Notes: generated by a model from the sequence alone, not told the origin. Shown: positions 54,291 through 63,934, counted from the first letter of the stretch. The stretch is 64,000 bases of DNA from Ectobacillus funiculus (GCF_004138295.1 NZ_SCFM01000013.1:181557-245556), one strand, 5' to 3'. Program-made: numbers and translations.

Positions 54291-55157
54291 ATGCTTGGAG
54301 AGATGCTCTCCCCAGCAGTTTGGTTTCCTAAAAGCTTAGAGGAGGCATGGGGAATGAGGCAGAGGCTCGGTTCTCATGCTTGTTTCATAGCCGCTGGAAC
54401 ATTGCTGCAAATAGAGTGGGAAAAAGGAAGGGTAGATCCCGGCCATTTGATTAATCTAGAAGGAATTGATGAGATAAAGGGTGTAAGCCGGGAGGTAATG
54501 AACGGCCGATCGGTAGTACGTATAGGCGCTTTAACAACATTAGGGAGCTTGCTTTCAAGTTCCCTTGTGCTGCAGCATAGTCCCCTTGTTACTGAAGCTG
54601 TGCGCGGCATAGCAGCGCCTGCGGTACGCAACCGAGCCACAATCGGCGGTAATGTCGCAAGCGGAATTGGAGACGCTATCCCTGCGTTATTGGCGGCGGA
54701 TGCTCTTATCACGACATTCGATGGAAGCACTAGATTGACAAAGCCGCTCTGGCAGTGGCTACAAGAAAAGGATAATAGTCAAATTACTTCTTCTGAGATT
54801 GTGGCACAGATTGAATTACCTGAATCCGGGACAGCAGATTGTTTTTATAGAAAAATTGGCCGAAGAGAGGCGTTTATCCCGTCTGTTGTAACGATCGCTG
54901 GGTGTTGCATGAGAAAGGAGGACGGTACAATTACGCATATTCGCCTTGCTGCCGGCGGTGGAGAGACACCTCCGCAGCGGCTGCAGTTTTCCGAAAGGCT
55001 GCTGCAAGGAATGTCTATACAAGATGCTGTTTTAGAAGATGTGTATAGAAATGTCTTGGAGGAATTTCAGCCGGTTTCAGATGCGTTTGCCTCCACTTAT
55101 TATCGAAAGCAGATAGCAGCAAATGTAATTGCTTCAGAGCTTGCAAAGTTTGCGTAG
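54291..55157 (+). CDS. pucC: Xanthine dehydrogenase FAD-binding subunit
   Basis: Subunit of 288 aa of the molybdopterin dehydrogenase FAD-binding family. The FAD loop is IAAGTLLQIEWEKG (about residues 31-44), and the second FAD region is ATIGGNVASGIGDAIPALLA (about 114-133). It takes electrons from the iron-sulphur subunit and passes them on to NAD+. RBS AAAGGGG. It lies 61 bp after pucA with no pucB between, unlike B. subtilis. Confidence 0.9.
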   Translation: MLGEMLSPAVWFPKSLEEAWGMRQRLGSHACFIAAGTLLQIEWEKGRVDPGHLINLEGIDEIKGVSREVMNGRSVVRIGALTTLGSLLSSSLVLQHSPLVTEAVRGIAAPAVRNRATIGGNVASGIGDAIPALLAADALITTFDGSTRLTKPLWQWLQEKDNSQITSSEIVAQIELPESGTADCFYRKIGRREAFIPSVVTIAGCCMRKEDGTITHIRLAAGGGETPPQRLQFSERLLQGMSIQDAVLEDVYRNVLEEFQPVSDAFASTYYRKQIAANVIASELAKFA

Positions 55158-55174
55158 TAGAAGGAGGGAATGGT

Positions 55175-57460
55175 ATGCAGCTGTTGGAGAGGGCGAAGGA
55201 AATGGGACGTATCCGTCCAGATGGCGCAGCTAAAGTAACTGGAGCACTTAAATATATGACGGATGTATCTTTTCCTGATATGCTGCATGGGAAAATCTTA
55301 AGGAGTGCACATCCCCATGCCCGCATTCTATCTATTTGCACAGAGAGGGCCAAACAGCTTTCAGGTGTTAAGGCTGTGGCAACTTATCACGATGTGCCGG
55401 GCCTAAACGGATACGGGATCGTATTTCCAGATCAGCCGGTGCTATGCGAAGACCGAGTTCGCTGCGTCGGAGATGCTATTGCTGCTGTGGCGGCGGAGAC
55501 GGAGGAAGTTGCTGAGCGTGCTCTTGATCTCATCGAGGTGATTTATGAGCCGTTGCCAGTGATAGACAGTCCTGAAAAAGCGTTGAACCAAGCTGCACCG
55601 CAACTCCATCCAAATGGAAACATCTTGCATCGGGCTTCCTATGAAAAAGGGGATATAAAAAAGGGGTTTGCGAGCTGCTCTGTAATAATAGAAGAAACGT
55701 ACGAACTGCCGCGGCAAATGCATGCTTATATGGAAACAGAAGGTGGGGTCGTTGTTCCTGAATGTGACGGCACAATCACTGTTTATGCAGGTACGCAGCA
55801 TGGCTATAAAGATCGGTTTCAGCTATCTCGCATTTTAGATATGCCGGAAGCAAGTATACGGGTTGTTTCAAGTCCGATGGGCGGATCGTTTGGTGGAAAG
55901 GATGAACTAAATATTCAGCCATATGCAGCGTTGCTTGCATTAATGGCAAAGCGTCCAGTAAAGATTCATCAAACAAGACGCGAGTCTGTAAGAGCTGGGA
56001 TAAAGCGCCACCCGATGAAAATTACGATGAAAACAGGAGCGGATGAAAACGGGCAAATTGTTGCTCACGAGGTGCGCATCCTTGCAGATACAGGCGCATA
56101 TGCAACGTTAGGTCCTGCTGTATTAGACTTTGCTGTTGAGCACGCCATCGGTCCTTATGTAGTTCCAAATGTGAGTACAGAGGGTTTGTCTGTTTATACG
56201 AATAATGGGGTCGCTGGTGAATTTCGGGGATTTGGGGGCAATCAAGTTACTTTTGCTCTTGAAGGACAAATCGATCGGCTGGCAGAGAAGCTTCAGATGG
56301 ATCCGCTTGATCTAAGGAGACGAAATATACGAAAGGAACATGATCTTGGACCGGTTGGGCAGCGAATTGCGCCGACAAATGGAGCTGCTCAGGTTTTGGA
56401 AGAAATTTGTAAAAAAGCAGCTGGTTTGCAGGGGAAGAAACCGGATGTGTGGAAAAAAACAGGAACAGGAATTTCGATCACGATGCATGGCGGCGGGCTT
56501 GGTTACGGACGTTTAGACCCTGCTGGAGGACGTCTTTCGTTTGGGGTTGATGGCAAAATTGAAGCTGCTTTTGGCTTTGAAGAATGCGGTCAAGGCCTTC
56601 TAGCCGTGATTGAAACGCTTATTATAGAGGAATTCGCCTGTTCCCCTGGGGATATAAAAATAACAATCGGTGACACGGCACTCGTCCCATCATCTGGATC
56701 TTCAACTGCTTCTCGGGCAACGAGTATGGTTTGGCAAGCACTGCAGCGAATGAAGGAGCCGTTTCGCCAGCAGCTGCTTGCATGTGCAGCGCGAATTGGC
56801 AGTAGAGAAGCTGATAAACTTCAGCTTGGACCAGGTGGTGTGTGGAGGCGGGATGAAGAAATGAATGCACCTGTATTCTATCTATCCTATGCGCAATTGG
56901 CAAAGAGAATGGCCCCAGAAGAGAGGATTGTTGTAAATACGCAGTTTGATTTTCCGACAAGCCCCGATCCATTTATCGGGGGGCATTATCTATATGCATT
57001 TTCTGCTGTTTTAGCGCAGGTGGAGGTCGATGAATTAACAGGGAGGGTAAAGGTAACATGTCTTGATCAAGCAATCGCAGCAGGTCCTGTTGTGAGTCCA
57101 CTTGGATATCTTGGTCAAATTGAAGGCGGCGGCATAATGGCATTAGGGTATACGTTAATGGAGGAAGCTCTTATACATGATGGCTGTTATGTCACGAACA
57201 ATTTTGATTCATATTTAATTCCGACAATTTATGATGTTCCGGAGCAAATGGAGGTGGAAGCGATTGAAGAGCTATGTCAAGATGACTCGTATGGACCAAG
57301 AGGCGTTGGTGAAATTGGTACGATTGCTGTAGCTCCTGCAATCGCTAAAGCAATTCATGATGCGACAGGGTATTGGGTGCGTCGATTGCCAGTTTCACCG
57401 GAGGAAATGCTACAGGCTATCAGTGCAAAGGAGAGGAAAGCATGGACGCGAAAAAAATAA
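55175..57460 (+). CDS. pucD: Xanthine dehydrogenase molybdenum-binding subunit
   Basis: Catalytic subunit of 761 aa that hydroxylates hypoxanthine and xanthine, finally to urate. It begins GRIRPDGAAKVTGALKYMTD (about residues 10-29), has the cofactor-binding SSPMGGSFGGKDELN (about 230-244), GEFRGFGGNQ (about 348-357) and the catalytic Glu in PRGVGEIGTIAVAPAI (about 708-723). RBS GAAGGAGGG. The gene overlaps pucE by 19 bp. The length is as expected. Confidence 0.93.
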   Translation: MQLLERAKEMGRIRPDGAAKVTGALKYMTDVSFPDMLHGKILRSAHPHARILSICTERAKQLSGVKAVATYHDVPGLNGYGIVFPDQPVLCEDRVRCVGDAIAAVAAETEEVAERALDLIEVIYEPLPVIDSPEKALNQAAPQLHPNGNILHRASYEKGDIKKGFASCSVIIEETYELPRQMHAYMETEGGVVVPECDGTITVYAGTQHGYKDRFQLSRILDMPEASIRVVSSPMGGSFGGKDELNIQPYAALLALMAKRPVKIHQTRRESVRAGIKRHPMKITMKTGADENGQIVAHEVRILADTGAYATLGPAVLDFAVEHAIGPYVVPNVSTEGLSVYTNNGVAGEFRGFGGNQVTFALEGQIDRLAEKLQMDPLDLRRRNIRKEHDLGPVGQRIAPTNGAAQVLEEICKKAAGLQGKKPDVWKKTGTGISITMHGGGLGYGRLDPAGGRLSFGVDGKIEAAFGFEECGQGLLAVIETLIIEEFACSPGDIKITIGDTALVPSSGSSTASRATSMVWQALQRMKEPFRQQLLACAARIGSREADKLQLGPGGVWRRDEEMNAPVFYLSYAQLAKRMAPEERIVVNTQFDFPTSPDPFIGGHYLYAFSAVLAQVEVDELTGRVKVTCLDQAIAAGPVVSPLGYLGQIEGGGIMALGYTLMEEALIHDGCYVTNNFDSYLIPTIYDVPEQMEVEAIEELCQDDSYGPRGVGEIGTIAVAPAIAKAIHDATGYWVRRLPVSPEEMLQAISAKERKAWTRKK

Positions 57461-57975
57461 TACATGAACAATCCTTGCCTCTGAATGAATCTATTTCTAT
57501 CACGCTTCAAGTAAACGGTGAAGAGAAGCAGCTGCAGACTATGCCTGCCGCGCGTCTGATTGATTTGCTGCGAAATGGTTTAGAGCTGACCGGAACAAAA
57601 CGATCCTGTGATATTGGACGCTGCGGTGCGTGCTCTGTAATTATGAACGATTCATTAGTAAACGCCTGTCTTGTGATGGCATATCAAGCCAATCACGCTT
57701 CAATTACAACGATTGAAGGAGACGGGTTTTCTTTTATTCAAGACGCTTTTTTAAAAGAGGGAGGATTCCAGTGCGGGTATTGTACACCAGGCATGATTAT
57801 CGCTGCGAAGGCTTTGCTTGATGTTGTACCGATTCCGACGGAGAAGCAAATTCGCGAGGGGCTTTCGGGAAACCTGTGCCGCTGCACAGGTTATAGCAGT
57901 ATTATCCGCGCTGTGCAGCGGGCAGCCGCTATGAAGCTTGTTATTGACAGATGTAGCGCGGGAGGAAATGTGTAA
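57442..57975 (+). CDS. pucE: Xanthine dehydrogenase [2Fe-2S] subunit
   Basis: Electron-transfer subunit of 177 aa. The plant-type cluster cysteines are in CDIGRCGACSVIMNDSLVNAC (about residues 54-74) and the second cluster in CGYCTPG and CRCTGYSS (about 112-155). Starts inside the end of pucD (ATG 57442 with AAGGAGAGG), indicating coupling. Complete. Confidence 0.93.
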   Translation: MDAKKIIHEQSLPLNESISITLQVNGEEKQLQTMPAARLIDLLRNGLELTGTKRSCDIGRCGACSVIMNDSLVNACLVMAYQANHASITTIEGDGFSFIQDAFLKEGGFQCGYCTPGMIIAAKALLDVVPIPTEKQIREGLSGNLCRCTGYSSIIRAVQRAAAMKLVIDRCSAGGNV

Positions 57976-57990
57976 AATGGGGGGATGAGG

Positions 57991-59730
57991 ATGCTAACGA
58001 AGGTGCAATTGCAAAAACGGATTTCTGTTGCATCTAAGCACGAGCCTGCCGATCTTGTCATAAAAAACGGAACTATTGTCGATGTCTTTAATTTAGAAAT
58101 CATCCTGGGCGATATTGCTATTGCAGACGGTGTGATTGTTGGTATTGGCTCATATGAAGGACATGAAGTAATCGATGCAACCAGCCAATACATTGTACCA
58201 GCTTTTATTGATGGGCATGTGCATATTGAATCGTCTATGGTCAGACCGAGAGAATTTGCAAAGGCTGTCCTTCCTCATGGGATTACAACAATTATCACTG
58301 ATCCTCATGAAATTGCCAATGTTGCGGGGGGCACAGGTATATCGTTTATGCTTGAGGATTCTGAGAATCTTCCAATGGATATATTATTTATGCTTCCCTC
58401 CTGTGTTCCTGCGACATCCTTTGAAAATAGCGGGGCTGTATTAACAGCAACTGATCTAGAGCCATTTTTTTCACATCCGCGTGTGCTTGGCCTGGCGGAA
58501 GTTATGGATTATCCGGCCGTAAAACAGCGTGAGCCCTCTATGATGGATAAATTATATATGACGCTGCAGCATACGGATAAAATTGACGGACACGGTGCCG
58601 GATTAGATGACAATGCCATTAATATATATCGTTCCGTCTACATTAGTACAGATCATGAGTGTGTCACAGTAGAAGAAGCAAAGGAACGGGTGAGGCGCGG
58701 CATGTATGTGATGCTACGACAAGGCTCGGGCGCCAAAAACTTACTGGATCTTCTTCCTGCTGTTCATTCAGGAAATTCGCGCCGTTTTTTATTTTGTACT
58801 GATGATAAACATCTGGATGAATTAATTCGCGAGGGCAGCATTGATCAGAGTGTTCGATTGGCAATTCAGGCTGGTTTAGATCCATTTCTTGCTATTCAGA
58901 TGGCATCACTCAATGCGGCAGAATGCTTTGGGTTATCTACAAAAGGAGCCGTAGCACCTGGCTATGAAGCAGATTTGCTTCTATTAGATAGCATACAAGA
59001 AATTGAAATTGCTAAGGTGTTAAAGGCCGGACGTGTTGTCGCGAAGAATGGAGCTGCCATATATGATGAATCGGGTGTTATTGAGCCGCCAAGCCGTCTA
59101 ACTGAATCTGTGCAACTGCTTCCTTTGTCAGAAGAAGATCTGAAAATTCCAATCGGTTCAAATAAACAGGCCCGTATCATTGGTGTTATTCCAAACCAGC
59201 TTGTAACAAAGGAGCTCACTGAAACGGTACAAACAGAGAATGGCTTTTTTATTCCCTCAATCGATAATGATCAAGTCAAGCTTGTTGTGATAGAGCGCCA
59301 TAAAAAGAAAGGGACTATCGGGTTGGGAGTTGTGAAAGGGCTGCAGCTGCAAGCAGGTGCGATCGCTTCAACGATTGCTCATGACTCTCATAATATCATT
59401 GTTGCCGGTACGAACGACCGTGATATTGTGACTGCAATTAGGGCCGTTCACCAGATGAACGGCGGGTTGGTGGTTGTTTCTAAAGGCAACGTCATCGGCA
59501 GCATGTCTTTACCTCTTGCAGGATTGATGTCTATGAAAAACTATGAGGATGCCAATGATGAATTGAGTAAATTACATGAAGCGTTGCACAGTGTTACGCA
59601 GGCTTCCGAAAATGTATTTTTAACACTTTCTTTTCTAAGCTTGCCAGTTATTCCTGAACTCAAATTAACCGATGGAGGATTGTTTCATGTAGGTCGATTT
59701 GAACATATTGGGGTTGCAGTAAACGACTAG
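57991..59730 (+). CDS. adeC: Adenine deaminase
   Basis: Metal-dependent amidohydrolase of 579 aa that converts adenine to hypoxanthine and ammonia, feeding xanthine dehydrogenase. Metal-ligand motifs HVHIESSM (about residues 77-84) and the region DPHEIANVAG (about 103-112) are present, with a C-terminal adenine-deaminase domain (HDSHNIIVAGTND, about 467-479). ATG 57991 is spaced correctly from GGGGG; an ATG at 57985 is too close. It lies 15 bp after pucE. Confidence 0.93.
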   Translation: MLTKVQLQKRISVASKHEPADLVIKNGTIVDVFNLEIILGDIAIADGVIVGIGSYEGHEVIDATSQYIVPAFIDGHVHIESSMVRPREFAKAVLPHGITTIITDPHEIANVAGGTGISFMLEDSENLPMDILFMLPSCVPATSFENSGAVLTATDLEPFFSHPRVLGLAEVMDYPAVKQREPSMMDKLYMTLQHTDKIDGHGAGLDDNAINIYRSVYISTDHECVTVEEAKERVRRGMYVMLRQGSGAKNLLDLLPAVHSGNSRRFLFCTDDKHLDELIREGSIDQSVRLAIQAGLDPFLAIQMASLNAAECFGLSTKGAVAPGYEADLLLLDSIQEIEIAKVLKAGRVVAKNGAAIYDESGVIEPPSRLTESVQLLPLSEEDLKIPIGSNKQARIIGVIPNQLVTKELTETVQTENGFFIPSIDNDQVKLVVIERHKKKGTIGLGVVKGLQLQAGAIASTIAHDSHNIIVAGTNDRDIVTAIRAVHQMNGGLVVVSKGNVIGSMSLPLAGLMSMKNYEDANDELSKLHEALHSVTQASENVFLTLSFLSLPVIPELKLTDGGLFHVGRFEHIGVAVND

Positions 59731-59761
59731 GTGCTTGTGTCACCAAGAAGGGGGAGCGAAG

Positions 59762-60226
59762 ATGAAGGTTTTTATGCAAACAGCTATTAATCTAGCTTAT
59801 GAAAATGCATTTTTGAATCATGGTGGACCTTTTGGTGCTATAGTCGTGAAGGATGGAAAAATTATCGGAATGGGAAAAAATGAGGTAACAGCCTCCAATG
59901 ATCCAACTGCACATGCGGAGGTACAGGCTATTCGTGATGCTTGTCGTTATTTAAACAGTTTTCAGTTAACAGATTGTGAAATCTATACGAGCTGTGAGCC
60001 GTGCCCCATGTGTTTGGGAGCTATTTATTGGGCGAGGCCGAAAGCTGTTTACTTTTATAATACGAGGGAAGAGGCTGCTGCCATTGGGTTTGATGACGCA
60101 CTTATTTACGAGCAAATATCAGAGCCTCTTGATAAGAGACTTATACCCATGAAGCATTTACCAATCGATACAACTAAGTATCCGTTTGAGTTATGGAAGC
60201 ATTCTAAGCAAAGGGTGGAGTATTGA
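59762..60226 (+). CDS. guaD: Guanine deaminase
   Basis: Zinc deaminase of 154 aa of the cytidine-deaminase fold. H and E in TAHAEVQAI (about residues 52-60) and the Cys pair in CEPCPMC (about 80-86) bind zinc. It converts guanine to xanthine, the xanthine dehydrogenase substrate. Like B. subtilis GuaD, it is small and probably domain-swapped. RBS AAGGGGGAG. Last gene of the purine operon. Confidence 0.92.
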   Translation: MKVFMQTAINLAYENAFLNHGGPFGAIVVKDGKIIGMGKNEVTASNDPTAHAEVQAIRDACRYLNSFQLTDCEIYTSCEPCPMCLGAIYWARPKAVYFYNTREEAAAIGFDDALIYEQISEPLDKRLIPMKHLPIDTTKYPFELWKHSKQRVEY

Positions 60227-60239
60227 AAAGAAATAAAAG

Positions 60240-60271
60240 AAGTCTTCCTGCGTTAGGAAGGCTTTTTTTAT
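60240..60271 (+). terminator. Purine operon terminator
   Basis: AAGTCTTCCT (60240-60249) with AGGAAGGCTT (60255-60264) and a T run. Confidence 0.88.
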
Positions 60272-60273
60272 TT

Positions 60274-60408
60274 CACTTTAAGAAAGGATAAATTTCTAGC
60301 TGGAAGACCATTCGACGTAGCGAGAAATTTTAGTAATAAAGTAATAAGTAGGGCTACGCCTTTGTCTTCGCCCGGGGGCAGGGATCGTCAATCGGCGAGT
60401 TTTCTCTA
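60274..60408 (+). repeat. Family A intergenic repeat, copy 16
   Basis: Full-length: CACTTTAAGAAAGGATAAAT, arms AAATTTCT/AGAAATTT, outer arms ACTTTA/TAAAGT, with CGTC-AATC-GGCG hairpin and GAGTTTTCTCTA end. It lies immediately upstream of the second family B element. Confidence 0.87.
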
Positions 60409-60413
60409 ACAAG

Positions 60414-60490
60414 ATTAAGAAAGTATAACTTTTCGGGGTGGTGTCTAGTTCCCAAGGTCCAAAATGGCAGGCCTTGGGAGCTTTTCTTAA
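60414..60490 (+). repeat. Family B element, copy 2 (simple form)
   Basis: ATTAAGAAAGTATAACTTTTC start, TTTTCTTAA end. TCCCAAGG (60450-60457) pairs with CCTTGGGA (60472-60479), followed by GCTTTTCTTA, a terminator-like hairpin. The ends are inverted repeats of each other (TTAAGAAAG and CTTTTCTTAA). Confidence 0.8.
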
Positions 60491-60572
60491 CAGGGAAGCT
60501 CATATGTTCAAGACCTTGTCCTGAAATTAGTGTATGATAGTATCAGTATAAAAAGGGGAGGAGCAAACAAAA

Positions 60573-61322
60573 ATGTACAATGAATATTTGCCGTTTATGA
60601 TTAAATTAGCCAAGGATGCAGGGGAATTCATTCTCCCTCATGCAGGAAAAGCCGGTCAGCAAACTGCAAAGGCAGCAAAGGATTTTGTAACAGAGATGGA
60701 TATTCGTGTGGAGAAGTTTGTGATTGATCGTATTCAGGAACAATATCCGACCCATCGTATTTTTAGTGAAGAAGCAGGTTCGCTTTCGGGAACAGAGGAT
60801 TTTGAATGGGTGATCGATCCGATTGATGGGACGATTAACTATAGCATAGGCTTTCCTTTATATGGGGTGTCAATTGCTCTTACATATCAAGGAGAACCAG
60901 TTGTGGCTGCCATTTCTTTACCTGCTCTAGGTGAGTTGTTTTGGGCTGTGAAAGGAGAAGGTGCTTTTCTGAATGGGGAGCAGATTCGAGTAAGAGACGT
61001 TGACTTGTCTGAGTCGTTCTTATCCTTCGGCGACTTTGCGAAGGATGGAGACAAGCAAAGTAATGCAGAGAGACTTGAGATGCTAAGTAAACTTGTAGAT
61101 GAAGTGTATCGCGTGCGGATCATCGGGACGGCAGCGGTGACGCTTCCTTATATTGCAGCTGGTCGTTGGGATGCTGTTATTTATCGAAGCCCACAGCATT
61201 ACGATATTGCGGCTGGTCAGTTAATCATTGCTGAAGCTGGGGGGTTAGAAGCGGATTTAGGGGAATACAAAATCTTCTCTAATAGTAAGGTTGCTCCTCA
61301 GTTAATCAAGCTGTTATCTTAA
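60573..61322 (+). CDS. Inositol monophosphatase family protein
   Basis: Mg2+ dependent phosphatase of 249 aa. Metal-site motifs: E in SEEAGSLSG (about residues 66-74), DPIDGTINY (about 86-94) and the second motif WDAVIYRSPQHYDIAAG (about 203-219). Its natural substrate could be inositol phosphate, another sugar phosphate or the nucleotide pAp; sequence alone does not say. RBS AAAGGGGAGG. Monogenic with terminator. Confidence 0.9.
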   Translation: MYNEYLPFMIKLAKDAGEFILPHAGKAGQQTAKAAKDFVTEMDIRVEKFVIDRIQEQYPTHRIFSEEAGSLSGTEDFEWVIDPIDGTINYSIGFPLYGVSIALTYQGEPVVAAISLPALGELFWAVKGEGAFLNGEQIRVRDVDLSESFLSFGDFAKDGDKQSNAERLEMLSKLVDEVYRVRIIGTAAVTLPYIAAGRWDAVIYRSPQHYDIAAGQLIIAEAGGLEADLGEYKIFSNSKVAPQLIKLLS

Positions 61323-61362
61323 TAGGGTATGGAATTTAAACTCTTTATGCTAGGCACACCCC

Positions 61363-61395
61363 AATCCCTTCTGTGAATGCAGAAGGGATTTTTTG
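61363..61395 (+). terminator. Terminator of the phosphatase gene
   Basis: AATCCCTTCTG (61363-61373) with CAGAAGGGATT (61380-61390) followed by TTTT. Confidence 0.9.
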
Positions 61396-61726
61396 TAGTA
61401 TGATTTAGTCAAAGTGTAGCAAAAATAAGTATGTACAGTGGCACCAGAATGCTTAGTATGCGAACCCTTAGTTTCTAAGGGCGGTACGGATAAGAGATAA
61501 GACAATAGTTTCCTACTGCATTACTTCTCTTTATATGCAATGGTAGGTGGATGTGCTGAAATATATTAAAGCATTCATACATTCCTTATCCCTTTTGCAT
61601 GCTGTAACAAAAAAATTTTTTAAAAATTGCATCAATACTTATCCATACACGCAATAATATGGTATTCTGTTATACAGTGGTAATTATTAACCATATTTCA
61701 TCAATGGATTACGGAAGGGGATACAT
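61396..61726 (+). other. gnd upstream region
   Basis: No gene. A compact hairpin CCCTTAG-TTT-CTAAGGG (61465-61481) lies here, unexplained. AT-rich DNA at 61600-61700 should hold the gnd promoter (possible -10 near TATTCT). Confidence 0.45.
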
Positions 61727-63136
61727 ATGTCAAAGCAACAAATTGGTGTAGTAGGCTTGGCGGTTATGGGGAAAAACCTTGCATTGAACATTGAAAGCAG
61801 AGGATATTCCGTTGCAGTTTTTAACCGTTCATTCGAAAAAACAGAAGAATTTTTAAAAACTGAGGCAGAAGGAAAGAACTTTGTAGGCGCAGCTACTGTT
61901 GAAGAGTTCGTGAACTCCTTAGAAAAACCTCGCAAGATTTTGTTAATGGTTAAAGCAGGAGCTGCAACAGATGCAACAATCGATTCTTTAAGACCTTATC
62001 TTGAAGATGGCGATATTTTGATTGACGGAGGAAACACATTCTTCCAAGACACAATTCGCCGTAACAAAGAACTTGAATCAACTGGAATCCATTTCATTGG
62101 TACAGGCGTTTCAGGTGGAGAAGAGGGAGCGTTAAAAGGTCCTTCTATCATGCCAGGAGGCCAAAAAGAGGCTTATGAGCTTGTTGAGCCAATTTTCAAA
62201 GCGATTTCAGCAAAAGTTGGAGACGACGCTTGCTGCACATATATTGGACCTAACGGTGCTGGCCATTATGTGAAAATGGTTCATAATGGTATCGAGTATG
62301 GTGATATGCAATTAATTTGTGAAGCTTACTTCATTATGAAACATGTTCTTGGCTTAAATGCTCAAGAGCTTCATGAGGTATTCGGAGAGTGGAATAAAGG
62401 CGAGTTAGACAGCTACTTAATCGAGATTACAACAGATATCTTTACTAAAGTGGACGAAGAAACAGGTAAGCCGCTTGTGGATGTGATCCTAGATACAGCT
62501 GGACAAAAAGGTACAGGTAAATGGACAAGCCAAAACGCTTTAGACTTAGGTGTACCGCTTCCAATCATCACAGAATCTGTATTTGCTCGCTTTATCTCTG
62601 CAATGAAAGAAGAGCGTGTAAAAGCAAGCAAATTGCTGCAAGGTCCTGAAGTGAAGGCGTTTGAAGGAAATAAAGAAGAATTAATTGAAGCAGTACGTAA
62701 AGCTTTATATATGAGCAAAATCTGTTCTTATGCACAAGGTTTTGCACAAATGCGCGCTGCATCTGAAGAATACGGCTGGGATCTTCGCTACGGCGATATC
62801 GCGATGATCTTCCGTGGCGGCTGCATTATCCGTGCGCAATTCCTTCAAAAAATTAAGGAAGCGTATGACCGCGATCCTGCATTGGCGAACTTGTTATTAG
62901 ATCCATACTTCAAGGAAATCGTAGAAGGATACCAATCCTCATTGCGTGAAGTTCTTGCAGTGGCAATTAACCGTGGTATTCCAGTACCTTCATTCGCTAG
63001 TGCAATTGCTTACTATGACAGCTACCGTACAGAAACGTTACCTGCTAACCTTCTACAAGCACAACGTGACTACTTCGGTGCACACACATATGAGCGTGTA
63101 GATAAAGAAGGAACGTTCCATACAAACTGGATGTAA
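61727..63136 (+). CDS. gnd: 6-phosphogluconate dehydrogenase (decarboxylating)
   Basis: Enzyme of 469 aa that oxidises 6-phosphogluconate to ribulose 5-phosphate and CO2, making NADPH. The cofactor site [19 protein letters not shown] (about residues 8-26) with a following NRS suggests NADP+. [16 protein letters not shown] (about 101-116), the MPGGQ motif (about 143-147), GIEYGDMQ (about 189-196) and KGTGKWT (about 261-267) are family signatures. RBS AAGGGG. Full length for the dimeric class. Confidence 0.96.
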   Translation: MSKQQIGVVGLAVMGKNLALNIESRGYSVAVFNRSFEKTEEFLKTEAEGKNFVGAATVEEFVNSLEKPRKILLMVKAGAATDATIDSLRPYLEDGDILIDGGNTFFQDTIRRNKELESTGIHFIGTGVSGGEEGALKGPSIMPGGQKEAYELVEPIFKAISAKVGDDACCTYIGPNGAGHYVKMVHNGIEYGDMQLICEAYFIMKHVLGLNAQELHEVFGEWNKGELDSYLIEITTDIFTKVDEETGKPLVDVILDTAGQKGTGKWTSQNALDLGVPLPIITESVFARFISAMKEERVKASKLLQGPEVKAFEGNKEELIEAVRKALYMSKICSYAQGFAQMRAASEEYGWDLRYGDIAMIFRGGCIIRAQFLQKIKEAYDRDPALANLLLDPYFKEIVEGYQSSLREVLAVAINRGIPVPSFASAIAYYDSYRTETLPANLLQAQRDYFGAHTYERVDKEGTFHTNWM

Positions 63137-63150
63137 GGAACAAAGAGCCA

Positions 63151-63176
63151 TTTATACTTAGTCATCTAAGTATAAA
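63151..63176 (+). terminator. Hairpin after gnd
   Basis: TTTATACTTAG (63151-63161) and CTAAGTATAAA (63166-63176), perfect 11-bp AT-rich stem ahead of the main terminator. Confidence 0.55.
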
Positions 63177-63184
63177 TAGTTAAA

Positions 63185-63225
63185 AAAACAGCCAAGGCTT
63201 TGTGAGAAGCGCTTGGCTGTTTTTA
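63185..63225 (+). terminator. gnd terminator
   Basis: AAAAACAGCCAAG (63185-63197) with CTTGGCTGTTTTT (63213-63225), a perfect stem with T run. Confidence 0.92.
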
Positions 63226-63229
63226 TTTC

Positions 63230-63348
63230 ACTGTAGGAAAGTATAAATTTCCAGCCAGAAGCTGTTCGACGTAGTCGGAAATTTTAGGAATACCGTGTAA
63301 GTGAAACTACGCCTTTGCCTTCGCCAATCGGTGAAGCTTGTTATGTCT
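63230..63348 (+). repeat. Family A intergenic repeat, copy 17
   Basis: CACTGTAGG start, arms AAATTTCC/GGAAATTT, right outer arm TACCGT (one change from TACAGT), with the terminal hairpin reduced to CGCC-AATC-GGTG. Confidence 0.82.
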
Positions 63349-63383
63349 CCTCAATGCTAGGCTGTAGGAAATAATGCCTTGTT

Positions 63384-63524
63384 TTATGATCCATTTTTTA
63401 GATTTCGTAAAACCATGGGCATTTTTTTATTTTCCTTTTCTATTTTCTTGTTACGAATTTGGTTGTCGTTAGGGACAGCGGATCTAAATCTTGCTTGATC
63501 CATTCCATCTATGATGTTCGTCAA
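63384..63524 (-). CDS. Small hypothetical protein
   Basis: A 46-residue basic protein, beginning MTNIIDGMDQARFRSAVPND and rich in Lys and Asn towards the end. It starts with TTG and has a very strong AGGAGGG 5 bp upstream, the main reason to accept it. No family recognised; no membrane segment. It lies between gnd and the rRNA promoters on the opposite strand. Confidence 0.5.
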   Translation of the reverse strand: MTNIIDGMDQARFRSAVPNDNQIRNKKIEKENKKMPMVLRNLKNGS

Positions 63525-63817
63525 TACAATCCCTCCTTCCTATTTTATTATTTCCTAACATATGCGATTAGAAACGAGCAAGGAATTGGTAGTCCTCTAC
63601 ATGTAACTGCAAAAAACGATTATTGAGATAGGGAGCGTGTAATCACTCCTCAAAGGAAGATAGATAAGGAATATTTTTCAACAGACAAAGGTATTGCAGC
63701 GCACCTGTAAATTGAGTTATATTGTATATCCACCATTTATAGCAAAACAAATGGCGGTAAATACAACATATCATTCTCTACTGGGGTAGCTGAAGAAAAG
63801 ATCTTGCTAAGAAGGTG
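63525..63817. other. Region before the rRNA promoters
   Basis: No gene or known element seen. It includes short inverted sequences only (for example GGAGCGTG/CACTCC around 63632). Confidence 0.4.
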
Positions 63818-63846
63818 TTGACGAGACAGTTGAGTTGTGATATATT
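63818..63846 (+). promoter_or_regulatory. rRNA operon promoter P1
   Basis: TTGACG (63818-63823), 17 bp, TATATT (63841-63846). First of two tandem promoters in front of an rRNA leader. Confidence 0.85.
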
Positions 63847-63898
63847 ATATTTCTGCGGTGAACAAGTATTGTTCGCGTAGATGAAATAAAAAATATGA

Positions 63899-63927
63899 TT
63901 GACATGAAAACAAGAAGATGTTATATT
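63899..63927 (+). promoter_or_regulatory. rRNA operon promoter P2
   Basis: Consensus TTGACA (63899-63904), exactly 17 bp, TATATT (63922-63927). It lies 81 bp downstream of P1, the arrangement known from Bacillus rrn operons. Confidence 0.9.
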
Positions 63928-63934
63928 GTTAAAG

